Part shown: positions 33,652 through 46,098 of the stretch, piece by piece | Layout of the letters: each line of letters opens with the position of its first letter | Position numbering within the stretch: the stretch's first letter is position 1 | From: Agrypnia vestita | Lineage: Eukaryota > Arthropoda > Insecta > Trichoptera > Phryganeidae | NCBI GenBank assembly: GCA_016648135.1 | Contig: JADDOH010001511.1 | Location: 1 to 64,000, forward strand | Reading direction: 5' to 3' | Length of the DNA: 64,000 bases | Made by a program: the position numbers and the translations under genes | The notes under the pieces: model-generated | The model's input: only the letters and a program-made list of their open reading frames with translations | Told to the model about the DNA's origin: nothing | Database searches by the model: none

Positions 33652-34176
33652 TCTATACCTATAAAACTCAATGTCTGTCTGTCTGTTCTCTATACAAATC
33701 CACACCGTTTGTCCGATTCGATTCAAATTTTGCATACTTATGCTTTGGGACCCGGTGGGTAACATAAGCAACATTCTCATACCCTTTCTCCTCCCCCTGA
33801 CATATATTAGATGCAAATCTGTACCGTTCAACCGATCGGACTCAAAATTTGGAAACTTATTCTTTAGGACTCGGCGAGTAACATAGGCGTTATTTTTCCC
33901 CCTATTCTCATACCCTTTTCCCTCCCTCTGACATATTTTCGATGCAAATCTGTACCGTTTGACCAATCGGACTCAAAATTGGGAAACTTATTCTTTAGGA
34001 CTCAGCGAGTAACATAGGCGATATTGCCTCCCTATTCTCATACCCCTTTCCCTCCCCCTGACATATTTTCGATGCAAATATATATATATATCTATACCGA
34101 TCGAATCAAACCTTTGTTTCCCCCACAAATTTATTTTCAACTTAATCTCGTGCAACGCCAGGTACGAACAGCTAGT
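33652..34176 (+). mobile_element. Non-autonomous Helitron, complete
   Basis: Begins TCTATACCTATAAAACTC after an A and ends CTAGT (34172-34176) before a T, so it sits between A and T as Helitrons do. The 3' end has the phrase cgtgcaacgccaggt before CTAGT. Inside are three imperfect tandem units of about 105-135 bp (each with caaatctgtaccgtt, ggaaactta and cctattctcataccc). No coding capacity. Confidence 0.85.
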
Positions 34177-34425
34177 TAGTTATAAAGATATCCAACGATA
34201 ACTGTAGGGCCTTCTATTGCCGTCTGCCGTCTAGTTGCAGGTAGCGTACGGCGCGGCTGCTACAGAACGAGGTTTTTACCTGAGTAATTAATTCTAAGAA
34301 TAATGTCCGTTTCTTTTATAGTTCTACTTTTAGACTTGAGACCCATTAGACTAACTGAAATTTGATTTAGTGACAGTATTATTAACCGAACAGTCGATAG
34401 ATAGTTGTGCGTGTACTTATCATCA

Positions 34426-34650
34426 TCTATACCTATAAAACTCAATGTCTGTCTGTCTTTTCTCTACACAAATCTACACCGTTTGTCCGATTCGAGAGAG
34501 TAAAGGGAGGGGTAAAGGAGGAGAGGGAAAATGTCACATATGTCTTCCGCAGGGTCCTAAAGAATAAGTATTCAAAAATTTGCCTAGATCGGATAAACGG
34601 TATGGCAGCACATAAAATACAAACAAACTTTGATTTTTATATATAAGATT
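34426..34650 (+). mobile_element. Helitron 5' fragment
   Basis: Starts at TCTATACCTATAAAACTCAA, identical to the start of the neighbouring Helitron, and continues with gtctgtctgtct and acaccgtttgtccgattcga before diverging. No CTAGT end was found, so it is 3' truncated or a variant. Confidence 0.7.
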
Positions 34651-34851
34651 TATTTTATCTTTATATACCTAATACTAATAATAATAGTAACTATATGCGA
34701 GTAGGTATACCAATTTTTCATCATCCACGTCGGTCGCCCATGATTGAGGGTCATGTTCTTCATGATCTCCCGTCCTCATGACTATACTCCTCCACTTTTA
34801 TTGACATCTCGCATCACAAAAGAAATGTCTGTTGCTTTTTCTATTTGGTCA

Positions 34852-35790
34852 GGCTGGGGATTGGAGATCCCGGAATCCCGAACGTTTTTTTGGTCCCGAA
34901 ATCCTGGGATTGAAAAACCTTAATCCTGGGATGTCAAAAAAGAATAGCGGCCCATGCGTCTCAGAATCATCTAATCTGCTGGTGCGCTGTGTGCCGGTCT
35001 GGGCGCACTCTGCTTCACTCGCACTTGGGCGTGAGTGAAACTTCACTCGCACTTGGGCGTGACGTCATTGGTCGGTCGGTTCATTAGTTGTGTCCGTCTC
35101 AGCAGATATAACATAATTAATATTCCTATGTAATATTACTATTAAATAAGTAGTTATTATTAATAAATGTAGAGTTGGCTGAATATTATCATTTTTATAT
35201 GATTTTTATGCAATATTTCTTTTATTTAATTATGACATGATTATGGCCAATATGGTAAATCCGCTGAATTGCAATTCGAGGTCCCTGTCTTGACAAAAAA
35301 TTTAAATGTTTAATAACCATTCCTTCCACAAGCATTAAGCCGAAAGAGCATTTTCTGCTGCGTCTTATATTGGTCGTAAACTGTTTGCTGTTCGAATACA
35401 GTCACCGAGGATTACTAATTTAAAATATAAAGAATTCTAGATTTTATGTATCTATCCCTTCCAAAATCATGTTTCCTATAAATGTATAGGATATGTTTCC
35501 TATAAAATCTCGAATTCAGTACATTATAAATTAGTAATCCTCAATGACTGCGTTAATTTTTTTTTTTTGGATATTGCTCCCTTTGCTTTTTTACTCCACG
35601 ATTTATGTATTTTAATAAGTGTCAAAATTAAAAAAAAAACTTTTTTGTACTTTAAACTGCATTTTTTAATTTATATTCTTATTTTCTAATCAACTATAGT
35701 TACTTGGCCAATTGGTCCCGGGATCGGCATTCCTTAATCCCGCATTCCCGGGACTGGAAAAATGCTCCGGGATTATAATCTCTACTGTGA
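34852..35790. mobile_element. hAT-like non-autonomous element
   Basis: The ends at 34852-34935 and 35703-35790 are rich in CCCGGGATT-type words in opposite orientation (ggggattggagatcccggaa on the left; tgctccgggattataatctc on the right, best read reverse-complemented). A second end of the family is at 10535. Between them lie a 28-bp duplication (cttcactcgcacttgggcgt at 35011 and 35039) and a nested foldback MITE. No transposase frame and no clear 8-bp duplication were found. Confidence 0.5.
35392..35612. repeat. Foldback MITE, family 1, truncated copy 2
   Basis: Shares cagtcaccgaggattactaa, ttccaaaatcatgtttccta and gaattcagtacattataaat with the copies at 20629 and 55550, but lacks the outer left end. 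It lies within the hAT-like element. Confidence 0.75.
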
Positions 35791-37375
35791 ATCAACCTCT
35801 TCCTTTCCTTTCGATGTGGCCCACTGCAACACATTCGCGCGTCTCGCTGTCTACTGTCCATGGTACGTAGCATGTGTCTCCAACCCCACATCTCAGAGGC
35901 ATCAATTATTTTTCTCTCCCTTGTTTCTTTTTCATAAAAAGTGAAGATATTGGGGCAGGAAATGGTTGGATTTTTGGATGTTTGGAAATGATAAAATAAA
36001 AACTTAAATACGCTTTTCGTACATCGTGATTTAATCCGCTTTTTTGTAAAAATATTGAGATATATTTACCTATATAAAATTATTTCTCTACGAAAGGTCT
36101 TATGTAAACATCATGCTTGTTCAACCTGGCGGAATATATTATATTAGGTATCTACCCACTAATCGATCATCCGTCCTGAAATTATAAAATCGATCGACGG
36201 CTATTCTCATTGTGTACCTACGTAGAGTCAGCAAATCTTTCAACCTTCAATTGTAAAGGTGCCTGACGCTAGACGCTCGGCCCCCGTCTCCCAAGGCGCG
36301 AGATGGAAATAGACAGATTCTCACCGGTTCCGTCTTTCAGTTGTGAAAAACAAATAAAACTTTGGAGCTTTCGCCGAGTAGTACAGATGGTGATTTGAAG
36401 CTACACACGCTATCGACGGGCAGACGGAACACAGGATGGAACTAGAACATTTGAATGCCGAGAACTTAGAAAATAATTACCATTTCGTACTCGCGGTTTT
36501 TTGCCTAAATACATCATTTCAATACCTTGCTTATACGTTCATTTCCAAAGGTTAAGAATTCATCTTCTCGTGCGGTGGTCATAAATTTCGTGTCTGCAGT
36601 TTAACAAAGCTAATATTTAAATTTCTTTATGAAGTATTAAAATTATATTTTTATGTTGATGTTTATTTTGGTTGATACATTACTAAATTAATTCTGATAA
36701 AACAAAAAAGTAAGAAAAGGAAAACAATCGAATCGTCTACAATATACATAGGGTGTTCCATTAAATAAGGGGAGATTTTTTTGAAAAATCAGATATGCAT
36801 ACCCTCTAATTTTTTGTCATTTGATCTTAATTACTTGTTTCTGAAATATTATAACCTTAGAATAACGAAAACCTGTGCCGACTTGTCAAACATTCAACTT
36901 TAATTACCCTATTGCGAGCCATCGCTGCAACGGTGCGTTAGGTACCTACGGCGAAAAACAATGAAAAAATATACGAGTGGAATGTGCAACCAACGAACAA
37001 AATTTAATTTTTAAATGCCCTACTTTAAATTTCTTAAAATTTAATTTTTTAATTACTCGCTGCCGACCGTCATCATTTAGTGGGGAGCAAGTAGTCTAAG
37101 TCCTACAATCCTTTGTAGGTTTTTTAGGTAATTTCTATGGTGACTACATACATAGTTTCTTCATGCGTCTTTTCCAGGCAATGAAGAAGCCTCTTTCTTT
37201 CTTCTAAATCCTCCGGAATTCTCGTAACTGGACTTTTGTCTTTTCAAACTTTTTATAATGTAGATGATAGCTTCTAAATTAATACTTACAAGATTTAACA
37301 CGCATACAAGATACACTTTAAATAATTTGACAAATCAATTAATTCAAAAAATAAATAGGTATACCTACTCAATGG
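35791..37375. other. Intergenic, no gene seen
   Basis: AT-rich with one GC-richer patch at 36240-36440 (gacgctcggcccccgtctcc and flanks). A phrase at 36750 (agggtgttccattaaataag) resembles a transposon terminus, but no partner was found. Confidence 0.45.
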
Positions 37376-38140
37376 AAGTGTACCTACATCTCCCTATCTC
37401 TAGCGGCTCGAAACAGCTCTTCCACCGTCCTTTTCCCTGTCCAATCTCGTATATTTCGGAGCCATGAGCTCTCATCTGCTTCCTGCCGACACCCCGTTTA
37501 CCGTCGATCTTGCCCTTAATGATCAAATGCAAGAGGTCGTACTTTTTCCCTCTAAGCACATGACCCGAGTACTTATTACGGCTTTCGGACTTTGATATTT
37601 GTCAACAACTCTCTCTCTCGGTTCTGGCTCTCAGGAACACATCTGAGTTGCTGACCATATCTGACCACGGTATGCGCAACCACATTTCAAATGCTTCAAG
37701 TCGACTCATGATTCAACTCCGTACAAAAGCACGGACCAAACATACGTAGCATCTGACCATTCTTTGCCGAAGTTTCAGATTCAGGTTGTCACAAAAAATG
37801 AATTTCATTTTATTGAATGCTGCATAAGCTGCCTCTATCATACATCTGACATCGGTTTCAGGGTCAGGTTTTCTTCCAGGATACTACCAAGATATTTAAA
37901 TTTCTTCACTCTCTCCACATTGGTCCTGTTCAGTTTGATAGTTGGCCCCGCGTAGTTCTGACGGCTAAAAACTATAAATTTTTATTTTGCTCACATACAT
38001 ATTCAGCCCCAACCTCACTCCAGCGTCATTAATTCTATTTAAAAGCACTTGAAGGTCATCAACACTATCGGCTAGAATAACAGTGTCATCGGCGTATCTG
38101 ATGGTATCGACGCAGACACCATTAACATTATATACCTACA
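37376..38140 (-). pseudogene. LINE RT / C-terminal fragment
   Basis: On the minus strand the RT active site reads IRYADDTVILADSVDDLQVL (38115-38055), followed by LLNRINDAG and, after several breaks, by the typical tail LRGKKYDLLHLIIKGKIDGK with RGVGRK. Upstream RT motifs are absent, so it is 5' truncated. The sequence differs from the LINE at 14811-17935. Family assignment is uncertain (RTE or related). Confidence 0.75.
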
Positions 38141-38569
38141 CATATATTAATAAAATAATCGATAGTTCATTTCGATTATTTGTTCATACTTCATTCGCCC
38201 CTGATAAGAAAGCTCAATGACAAAATTATTGTGTATTTCACCGCGTTGGGGTGAAATATTTAAAACTGTGTAGAAACTGCAGTACCTACGTGAGCATGAG
38301 TAATACTCAACGTTTGTGGCAATGCAGATAAAGATGATTCGATAGGTTTTCTGCGATTTTGGAAAGGTATTTTTTTTTTTAAATATCGTTATCATTTGTA
38401 TAATAACTTTATTTTTATGATCGAAATGAGCCAATGTTTGCGGCCTACCGGTGTTCGCCTTTTTATGTTTCTATTTAGGTACGCATATCTTTCAACAATT
38501 TTCAGACAGATTCGATTCTTTCGTACGCTGTCGATTGTTTGTCATAAATACTTTTCCCGTCCTCGCTTT
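38141..38569. other. Intergenic, upstream of the metalloproteinase gene
   Basis: AT-rich, with no recognised gene. Confidence 0.45.
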
Positions 38570-38726
38570 GATATTGGCGGGAATTAGGAAGAAAATTGCT
38601 CACAATACCGCAGCAATCGTTACAGTTTGCGCGCGCCGCGGAGTGAAGGGCAGGGGGCGGTGCGCGCGTCAGCGGTGGCCGGCTCTCCATACATTACACA
38701 CAAGTAGCTGTGTTAATCTACACAAA
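38570..38726 (+). promoter_or_regulatory. CpG-rich promoter / 5' UTR of the metalloproteinase gene
   Basis: A short island (gcgcgcgccgcggagtgaag ... gcgcgcgtcagcggtgg) sits in AT-rich DNA directly before the ATG at 38727. Its position and composition suggest promoter and untranslated leader. The start of transcription cannot be fixed from sequence. Confidence 0.5.
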
Positions 38727-40645
38727 ATGGTAAGTCATTGTTAAACTTTAACATATCAATTCTATCCTATCAAATTAACAAGATTTCACAATAACGCTCG
38801 TTGTCAACCTATAGGAAATTGGTTTATTTACCGTAATTATTATTTATCCGCAATACCCAAAGCAAATGTCAAATGAAGCTTCCTTGTATTGTCGTCAGGG
38901 GCGCTGAGTCTCAATTAGCAAAAGAAATGAGATGTTTACGATATTTGAAAAATGCGGTTAATTTGCTGAATTATTAATGGTTTTTTCTTGTTTTTTTTCA
39001 GGTGATGGATATCTGCGCCGTTAATAATAATGTGCAAAAAAACCACGCAATCTCAGTGACGAATATTCGGGATGAAGAATCATTCTCATTTTCTTTGATC
39101 TTACTAAAAGGATACGTTCCGTGGAGGAATGGCAACGAAGAAAGTAAGCTGTTTTCTACGTTGTCATATAACGGGGAGAATACTACCACCGAGTGGGATG
39201 TCGTAAATAGTGAATTCAAATGTATATTTAATTTAAAACGAGGAAAAAATGAGATCACCTTACAATATGAAGAAAACAGCCGAGTCCTGACTCTAGAGTA
39301 CAGTCCCCGGAGAACCAACCTCAGAGTAACACCCGTGTACATCGTTTGCCAAGGCCACGATGGAAGCTTCCAGAGTCCCAGCGCTGTGGATAGCTCCGTG
39401 GAGAGCGCCTGCTCAAGGATCGCCATCGGAGCTAAGCTCATCCAGTGCATCATGGCTGAGAAGTTATTCGAGCTCGGCTTAGGGAGGAAAACATTCCAAC
39501 TGGAACATGAAATAAATCCAAAGAAACCCGAATGCATCGTTTTTAGAAGCAACCTCAACGTGAATAAAGCCAGGAAAATGAAAGAAAGTGAACTATGGAG
39601 TCATTTTGGAAGGGAACTCATGCTTTCCGATTTAGGAAGTAATGAAAGAAAATTTATGGCTTTCATATCTTGCACGAGATTCAAGGGCATGGATATTATA
39701 GACAAAGTTCTCACTCATGAGGAGATTGTATCCTTAACCGAAGGGCACGCTGCCCTAGGGGGAGGTGGGTTGGCAGTGTTCGGCTCCGCCTGCTTGTATA
39801 CCTGGCCTACGAGTGTAGAGGAGATCATCCCCAAGTTCTTGGACACGACAGTGATCGATGCCAAGAGATTCATGGACGACAGTTGCTATCGAGGAACTAT
39901 CGGGGGATGCTTCGCCACTACCCTCGGGTCTGTCTGCCACGAGTTGGGACACACGTTTGACTTAGGCCACACCAAGGACGGAATAATGGGTCGAGGATTT
40001 GACCATGTCGATCGGGTTTTTACCGTCAGTGATAGACGAAGTCTCCTCATCAAAGATGCTAACTTCAATTTCAACGGGAAACCTACGCAACACACGACGG
40101 TTTCCTTCGCGCGTAATATAAATGTAACGATGAACATCGGCGAGCCCTTCAGATCTCTAGGGCCTCGGAGTAAAACGACTCTCGGGAATTTTGCTAATTA
40201 CAACAATGAGATGTTAAGACGCGGCCCAAACATCACACCCATAAGTCGGCCGCCATTCAATTCAAATATGATGAAGAGTTACGATTCTAAGAGAAATTCG
40301 GCTGGAAGGTCTAGCAACGACTTCACTTACTGGACCAAGAGTTGCGGGGTGTTTCTAAGTTACCACCGTTGGTTCAACAATGAGTACGGAAGGGAGAGAG
40401 AAGCCATTACCAGATATCTGAGATTTGATAAAAACAAAATGATGATTCTTTCCACGGCCGGTATTCGGGTTGTCGAAGTAAGAGAAGAAGCGACGGGAAT
40501 GGTTGTAGATTCCTATGAATTTACTGAACTCAATCCTGAAAAAAGGTTCCTCATTCCGTTTACTTCAGCAGCCAAAAATAAATTATTGGTGATTGTAGTC
40601 GAAGATGACTTAGGAAATGTCTTGAAACAACTCTTTACTTATTAA
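38727..40645 (+). CDS. YIL108W-like putative zinc metalloproteinase
   Basis: Two coding exons: ATG alone (38727-38729, donor GTAAGT) and 39002-40645 (acceptor TTTTTTTTCAG), joined in phase 0 to give 548 aa. HELGHTFDLGHTKDG at about residues 314-328 is the extended zinc site HExxHxxGxxH, followed by GIMGRGFDHVD. The overall layout (N-terminal beta-rich part, TPVYIVCQGHDG, metalloprotease core, C-terminal beta-rich part) fits the eukaryotic family of yeast YIL108W (Pfam Metallopep, PF12044), whose substrates are not well known. There is no signal peptide, so it is likely intracellular. The next gene on the same strand starts 356 bp downstream. No frame breaks: it looks functional. Confidence 0.88.
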
Positions 40646-41001
40646 AAAAAATATAATTCTCGCTTACCTTACAATATTATAAGAAACATTTTAGTTAAGA
40701 GCGATCGACAATAAGCGCGGAATTTTTAGATGCTAGAGCTTAAATAGTCAAAAATATTCGAGTGTGACAAAACAAAACACAAGTGACATTATTAATTTTA
40801 GTGCTTTTGAATTTTACCATATTGTAATACACTGAGCCACATAACACTTAGATTCCACGTGGTGTGTGTTTAAAGTTCGAAGTGTTGTTGGTGACAACCG
40901 CAGGTTGTGATAACAACTGTCAAATAATGTCAACTGCGAATATTTGATGATTTGTTGATTGTGCCCTGATATGGATTACCTACTTACGCGTTTAGTTAGC
41001 C

Positions 41002-43417
41002 ATGTCTTTGCCGTGTAATAGTAATAATGTTAATACATGTGCCAATTTCTTCATCACTGTTCAAAAACCATTTCCAAATATTGAGGACGGAAAAATCAAT
41101 ACTCGAGAGTTTGTAGATGCAGCTAGAGGCGTCGTATCACTAGTCGGTAAGTTTTGGGTTTCTTTCTTTACACATATTACTATAGCAATCCGAAATATAG
41201 CGCTTAACTGCGTCACTAAAAACAATTCGTAATTTGTTCTCAGAAAAACTTGGCAGTGTCTTTGCTCCGGTCAAGTATGACATGCATGGAAATATTGAGG
41301 TAAATATTATGACCTCGGCATAGTATTGCCTTACACGTCGCCCTTTCCATCGAAAGATGTGTGTTAATGTGTATTATTCATCGTTTTAGAAAATACTGAA
41401 GCGGTATGAAGCAAATATTGTTAAAAATGTAACCCTAATGGACATGGTACTCAATGAGAAAAATGAAGGGGGCAACATGGCCACTGATGCACTACTTTGG
41501 TTGACCAGGTGAACATTCTTAATACAAATCATAACTTTATGTAGTCATTCATATCAATTTTATAATGATATAATAGCTTCAAATATACGTTTTGTAAGTA
41601 AAATAAAATTGCGCCAATTTATTAAAAAAGTGTCTCGATTGTTTTTTTTCGTACTATCAAATTAAAACTATCTATTTTCTACTAAGAAAATAAAGCCAAA
41701 CTACCTAATTTACCATTGATAGTATGACTATTTTTGACTTCTTGAACCTCAACATATGATTTATTTTACTTATTATTTTTTAAATATTTCTAAGTATGTA
41801 CATTGCTTTTAATGTTGTACACTTTTCAGAGCGCTGCACTTTATAGAATTGTTTTTGGAACAAATATTGGCTAAGGCATCTGAAAATTCCTCCGAAACCA
41901 TAAAGAATGAATTGTCCAAAGCATATTCAATGTCTGTGAAGCCGTTCCATGGATGGATGACCCAAAAACTGTTTGTTGTAAGCATTTTATAATACCTACT
42001 TTCTTCCAGATGACTAAGCCTTTTAATTTATTCTTATTACATTCATTAATTTCAAACTTTTCAAACTTAAAACATCAACATTGACTATTACACAATGTTG
42101 TACAATAACTGTCAAGGTACAGAAATAGCAATATTACTATTTTCAGAACACGGCTGATTATACAAGTGACTGCGTTATAACATTTTAACTCCTAATCCCT
42201 CTTCTATTTTTAAATGTGTTTTGTTAAAGATGTAAATAGCTAACTTACAAGTCATAAATCATCGGCATGAGTCTAGCCCACCTCATTGTAACAATGGATT
42301 TAAGACTTCACATGTAAGAGGGCTGTAAAATAGGTACCCACATTTAACGACTTATCGCCACTGATGCAAAATTTGTATACCATTGTTTAGCGCCATCTTT
42401 TAAACGACATTCGTCAAAATTTCAGGACAAATGTATCGAGTAGTTTTGTGTTGAAAGTGGGCAAGTATTTGTTTGGAACCATGGAAAAAGTGCATGCTTT
42501 ATATAAGGACCATACCTAGTATGGCTGAATATCTGTTTATGATGAACAGCGCCCAGGTCGTCCGATCGAGGTTGCCACCGGTTGAAGATCAGAAAGAGTG
42601 CTGACATTGTAAACATCAGAAAAATTGGGTGTATCGGCGAGATGGGTGTCACTCACAGTGGAACAAAAACGGAATCGCGTGATCATTTTAAAGCACCGTT
42701 TGGTTTAATCCGAAAGAGTTTCTGCAGCATTTGTGACATTGATGAAACACAGACACAACATACCAGAAACGAAATAATAGTCAAAACAACGGAGTTTGAA
42801 ACGAATGAAGGAAAAAACGCTCCTTCACTATGACAACGCACCAGCTCGCTTATCCGCAATCACCACAGCAAAATTGGTTGAATTACACAACGAATGGCTG
42901 CTTCATCCACCATATTCTCCAGAGTTAGCCCCATGTGTTTTCTTTTTGTTTCCAAACATGAAAAAATGGCTTGGCGCACAGTGGTTCACGTCAAACGAGG
43001 AAATCATCCCCAAAACAGAGTTTTTGATGCCTTAAAAATATTGGAACATCACTAAATAAAAAAGATTAAAGATGCTTTTCCCTGCCAACACGGGTACTTA
43101 TCATACAGCCCTTGTAGTTCTGACATGTTTTGAAAAAAAAATTTGGTGTATTTTTATTTTTTTTGATATAATTTAAAATGGCCTTTCATAAAGTTACACA
43201 AGAGAGTTTCGAAAAATTATTTATATTGATATTTTATTTTCAGCTTGTAATTCAAATGTCTCCGACACGATCTCAATTCTTCAATTCCCTGGAAGTGTCT
43301 GATACGGAGAGTTTCTTTAGAGATCTAAATGTCTTTCTTCAAATGTTGAAGGCAAATCGAATGGAAATACAATGCTTTTATGCCATTCACAAACTGGACC
43401 CCAATACCGTTGTTTGA
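41002..43417 (+). CDS. GLTP: Glycolipid transfer protein, five exons
   Basis: Exons 41002-41146, 41244-41299, 41390-41508, 41830-41977 and 43244-43417 join with GT-AG borders and consistent phases to give 213 aa, close to the roughly 209 aa of vertebrate GLTP. The glycolipid headgroup site is conserved: YDMHGNIEK gives D61, N65 and K68, LLWLTRAL gives W104 and PFHGWM gives H147, matching D48, N52, K55, W96 and H140 of human GLTP. The protein is cytosolic, all-helical and moves glycosphingolipids between membranes. Intron 4 (41978-43243) contains a decayed mariner and a MITE arm. It starts 356 bp after the metalloproteinase stop. Confidence 0.93.
42055..42160. repeat. Single arm of foldback MITE family 2
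   Basis: aaaacatcaacattgactat, acaatgtt, aactgtcaaggtacagaaat and agcaata match the right arm of the foldback at 21897-22175. It lies in intron 4 of GLTP. Confidence 0.65.
42317..43114 (+). mobile_element. Decayed mariner in GLTP intron 4
   Basis: The ends AGAGGGCTGTAAAATAGGTA and, reverse-complemented, CAAGGGCTGTATGATAAGTA are flanked by TA on both sides (42315-42316 and 43115-43116). The interior keeps transposase pieces: TLLHYDNAPARLSA (second Asp) and LLHPPYSPELAP, where the third catalytic Asp position reads differently (CVFFLFPNMKKWLG). The N-terminal half is fragmented. It belongs to a different mariner lineage from the one at 30789. Confidence 0.88.
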
Positions 43418-45702
43418 CACTCACTTCATTTTGGCGATTAGTGATTTCATTTAATTGATTGGCGATGCTTTATTTATAATTTCAGTATCCCATATTTTAA
43501 AACAATCTGATATTGCTTTAAAGCGGGCCTGGGCAGTCTCTTCCGGGCCATATATAATTATCTCCATGCATGTCGCTATGTGTTTTAAATTTTAAAGCAT
43601 TAAAGCAGGAAAGTGTACCCATGCTTTACAGCCATTTATCAAGATATTTGTTTTTACACATTGTACTTAATTTTTAATGCAGGTGCCTAATTATTTTGAC
43701 AAGAAGAAAGAATTGCATATATTTTCTCCATGTTGATCAAAATTAAGGTGTTTATGTTTTACATTTCAATAAGTCCTCGGAATAAAAAATAATTATGTAT
43801 TAGCAAATATTTATTTTTGACTGAAATGAAAGGAAATTTTAGAAATTCATTTCAAATAATATATAGGAATAATTAATTCAATGGAAAACGCTTAACATGA
43901 AAAAAATATTCTGGTCTCGACAAAGCTATATGACTTAATACATTTTTTTTAACATGAACACAAAAAAATCCATCTCAGATAAACTGCCACACCATAACTC
44001 GTTTGCTTAATGTTTTTATCATGACTAAATTGATTATGTATATCAACATCAAAAACATCTGGTTTTTTTAAATATCTTGACATGAAATTCATTCCCTATT
44101 GTATCTTGTTAAACGATTTCCACTGCATATAAATATTAATTTTTTCTATTGTTTTATCATAAAATTTATTGACTGATTTAAAAAAAACTAGTCTGTAAAC
44201 ACGCAATGAATATTGAATAAGACAACAGTTATGTAGAAGGAAAAAATTTTATATTCTGTTACATGTTAATTGTAATTAATTATTTCTAATCAGGAAAAAA
44301 TCTGGATAAGATAATTCATTGTTTAGGTATGTATATATTTATTTTTGAAGTTTACTTTAGGTACATTTAGAGTGAAATTTTAGGATTCAACAAAAGGAGC
44401 ATGCATTATGCAACAGAATATTTTTCACACTATGAAGTCACGACTCATCTACCCAAAGATAAAATTTCCAAATAATATTTAACCAAAACAGATTCTTATA
44501 AATCTGCAACCTGTTATTATGAAAGTTGCATGTGCTCGGGCGCTGTTATTTTGTTTATCTTCTATTATGTTACAGTTCATTCAAATCTTTAATAAATATG
44601 ATTTATGTGTGAGTAGCAGGATATTTACAAAGAAATATTATTTAATAAACAATAATTAGGTATCTATTTATGAGACAACATTTAAAATATTCACAACCAC
44701 ATATGTACATTCAAGAAAATCAACAAAATGCAAATACATTTATTTTAGAATTAGGTGTTCAACATTATTGAAAAATATTATTAGCTACTGAATATGGACA
44801 TATGGACAAATTTATAATAGAATAGTACAAATAAAGCTAAAAAATAATTTAATGGGCAAAAAGCAATAGCCCATATCGGCTCTACACGTTCACCGCCTAG
44901 TTGGAATTTTTTTAATGTTAATTGCAACTACCGTGCTATGGCACTGGAGACGTAAGAAATAGTTATGAATACTTATTTAATATGCATTATTATAAGTTAT
45001 ATTTATCTTTAACAACGATATTTTAACATTTTTGGTATTATATTCGTGTTTTTATTCCATACAATCTAATATACCAACATCTCGTTTATTTTCATTTTTA
45101 TTCTCGTCTATTAAGTACTGGGATAACAATCTTAAGGTCTCAATATTACCACGTATTTTCAGAATGCAGCCGAATATAATAAAATAACTTAATTAATCCC
45201 TTCTTTGAACCATTGGACAAAGACATCGCTGATGTGTGGGTAGAGTGAATGCAGGTTTCATCCATATACACAATTAGCCTACCTTCAGCTTGATAATTAG
45301 TTATATTTTCTAAAAATATAATTCTTTTAAAAACAATATATCACTCCTTTTGATTAATATTTTTCTATTGTCTTCTGTTTTTTTTTTTCATTTGAAACCC
45401 AGTTCCTTGACTATGTGCCAGAAAGAAGTTCTTCCACTCTTAAAGTTTCTGTCTGATTTTAATTTTACTAGTAAATTGGACAGTGTAGGAAGCTCTTCTT
45501 TGTTACATTGAAATCATGGATGTGCAGCGTCTTATAACTACACTTTCAAAGCTCATTATATTTCCTTTTTAAGACACTTCCATTTCTTTGAAGAAATTTT
45601 GTGAAGAAAAAAATAGAGCATTCAGGAATAAATATATTTTTGTCCCTTATTATACAAATTATTTATTGTCGCAATAGATAATTTAGTCGCTTGTGATGGA
45701 GA
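43418..45702. other. GLTP 3' UTR then intergenic, no gene seen
   Basis: An AATAAA at 43781-43786 may end the GLTP transcript. The rest is AT-rich and holds no supported gene. Confidence 0.5.
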
Positions 45703-45758
45703 CATAATAGTATCAAAATATCTCCACATATGGATGGAGATATTGCGATACTATTATG
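45703..45758. repeat. 56-nt hairpin of miRNA-precursor size
   Basis: CATAATAGTATC pairs with GATACTATTATG (12 bp), then a 4 x 4 region with two mismatches, then TATCTCCA with TGGAGATA (8 bp), and a loop of 8. A small inverted repeat of unknown origin. It may be a MITE relic. Confidence 0.6.
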
Positions 45759-45917
45759 TATATTTTGTTCCTGGAAATACTCGTGCATATTAGAAATTAA
45801 TTCTTTGGATTGATGAAAAAGAGGTACGCCGTGGCCTAATTTTGTATTTCGTAACATATTGAAAGTTAAACTTGCAGGTAAATGAAATTTTAAAAAAATG
45901 GATAAAATAATAATATA

Positions 45918-46098
45918 GAAATTTTTTTTTATTACGCCTCTACAGGCCAGGAGGCCCAATTACAGAAGTGAAACACATCACAAAACACCCAGACTTGAGT
46001 ATATCACATAGATTATTAAAATTGTGACCTCACCGGGAAACGAACCCGGAACCCTCGGTGTGGGAAGCCAATGTCGTACCCACTGCACTGGGCTGCCT
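45918..46098 (-). repeat. tRNA-derived SINE
   Basis: On the minus strand the head reads GGCAGCCCAGTGCAGTGGGT (A-box region) with the B box GGTTCGTTTCCC about 50 bp on, then a unique body and an A-rich end (taataaaaaaaaa). This is the layout of a pol III SINE. A diverged relative lies at 25140-25250. Confidence 0.8.

Noticed and set aside
38998..39558. 186-codon minus-strand frame opposite the metalloproteinase
   Set aside because: The plus-strand frame has a clear family match and splice structure; the antisense frame is a by-product of its codon use.
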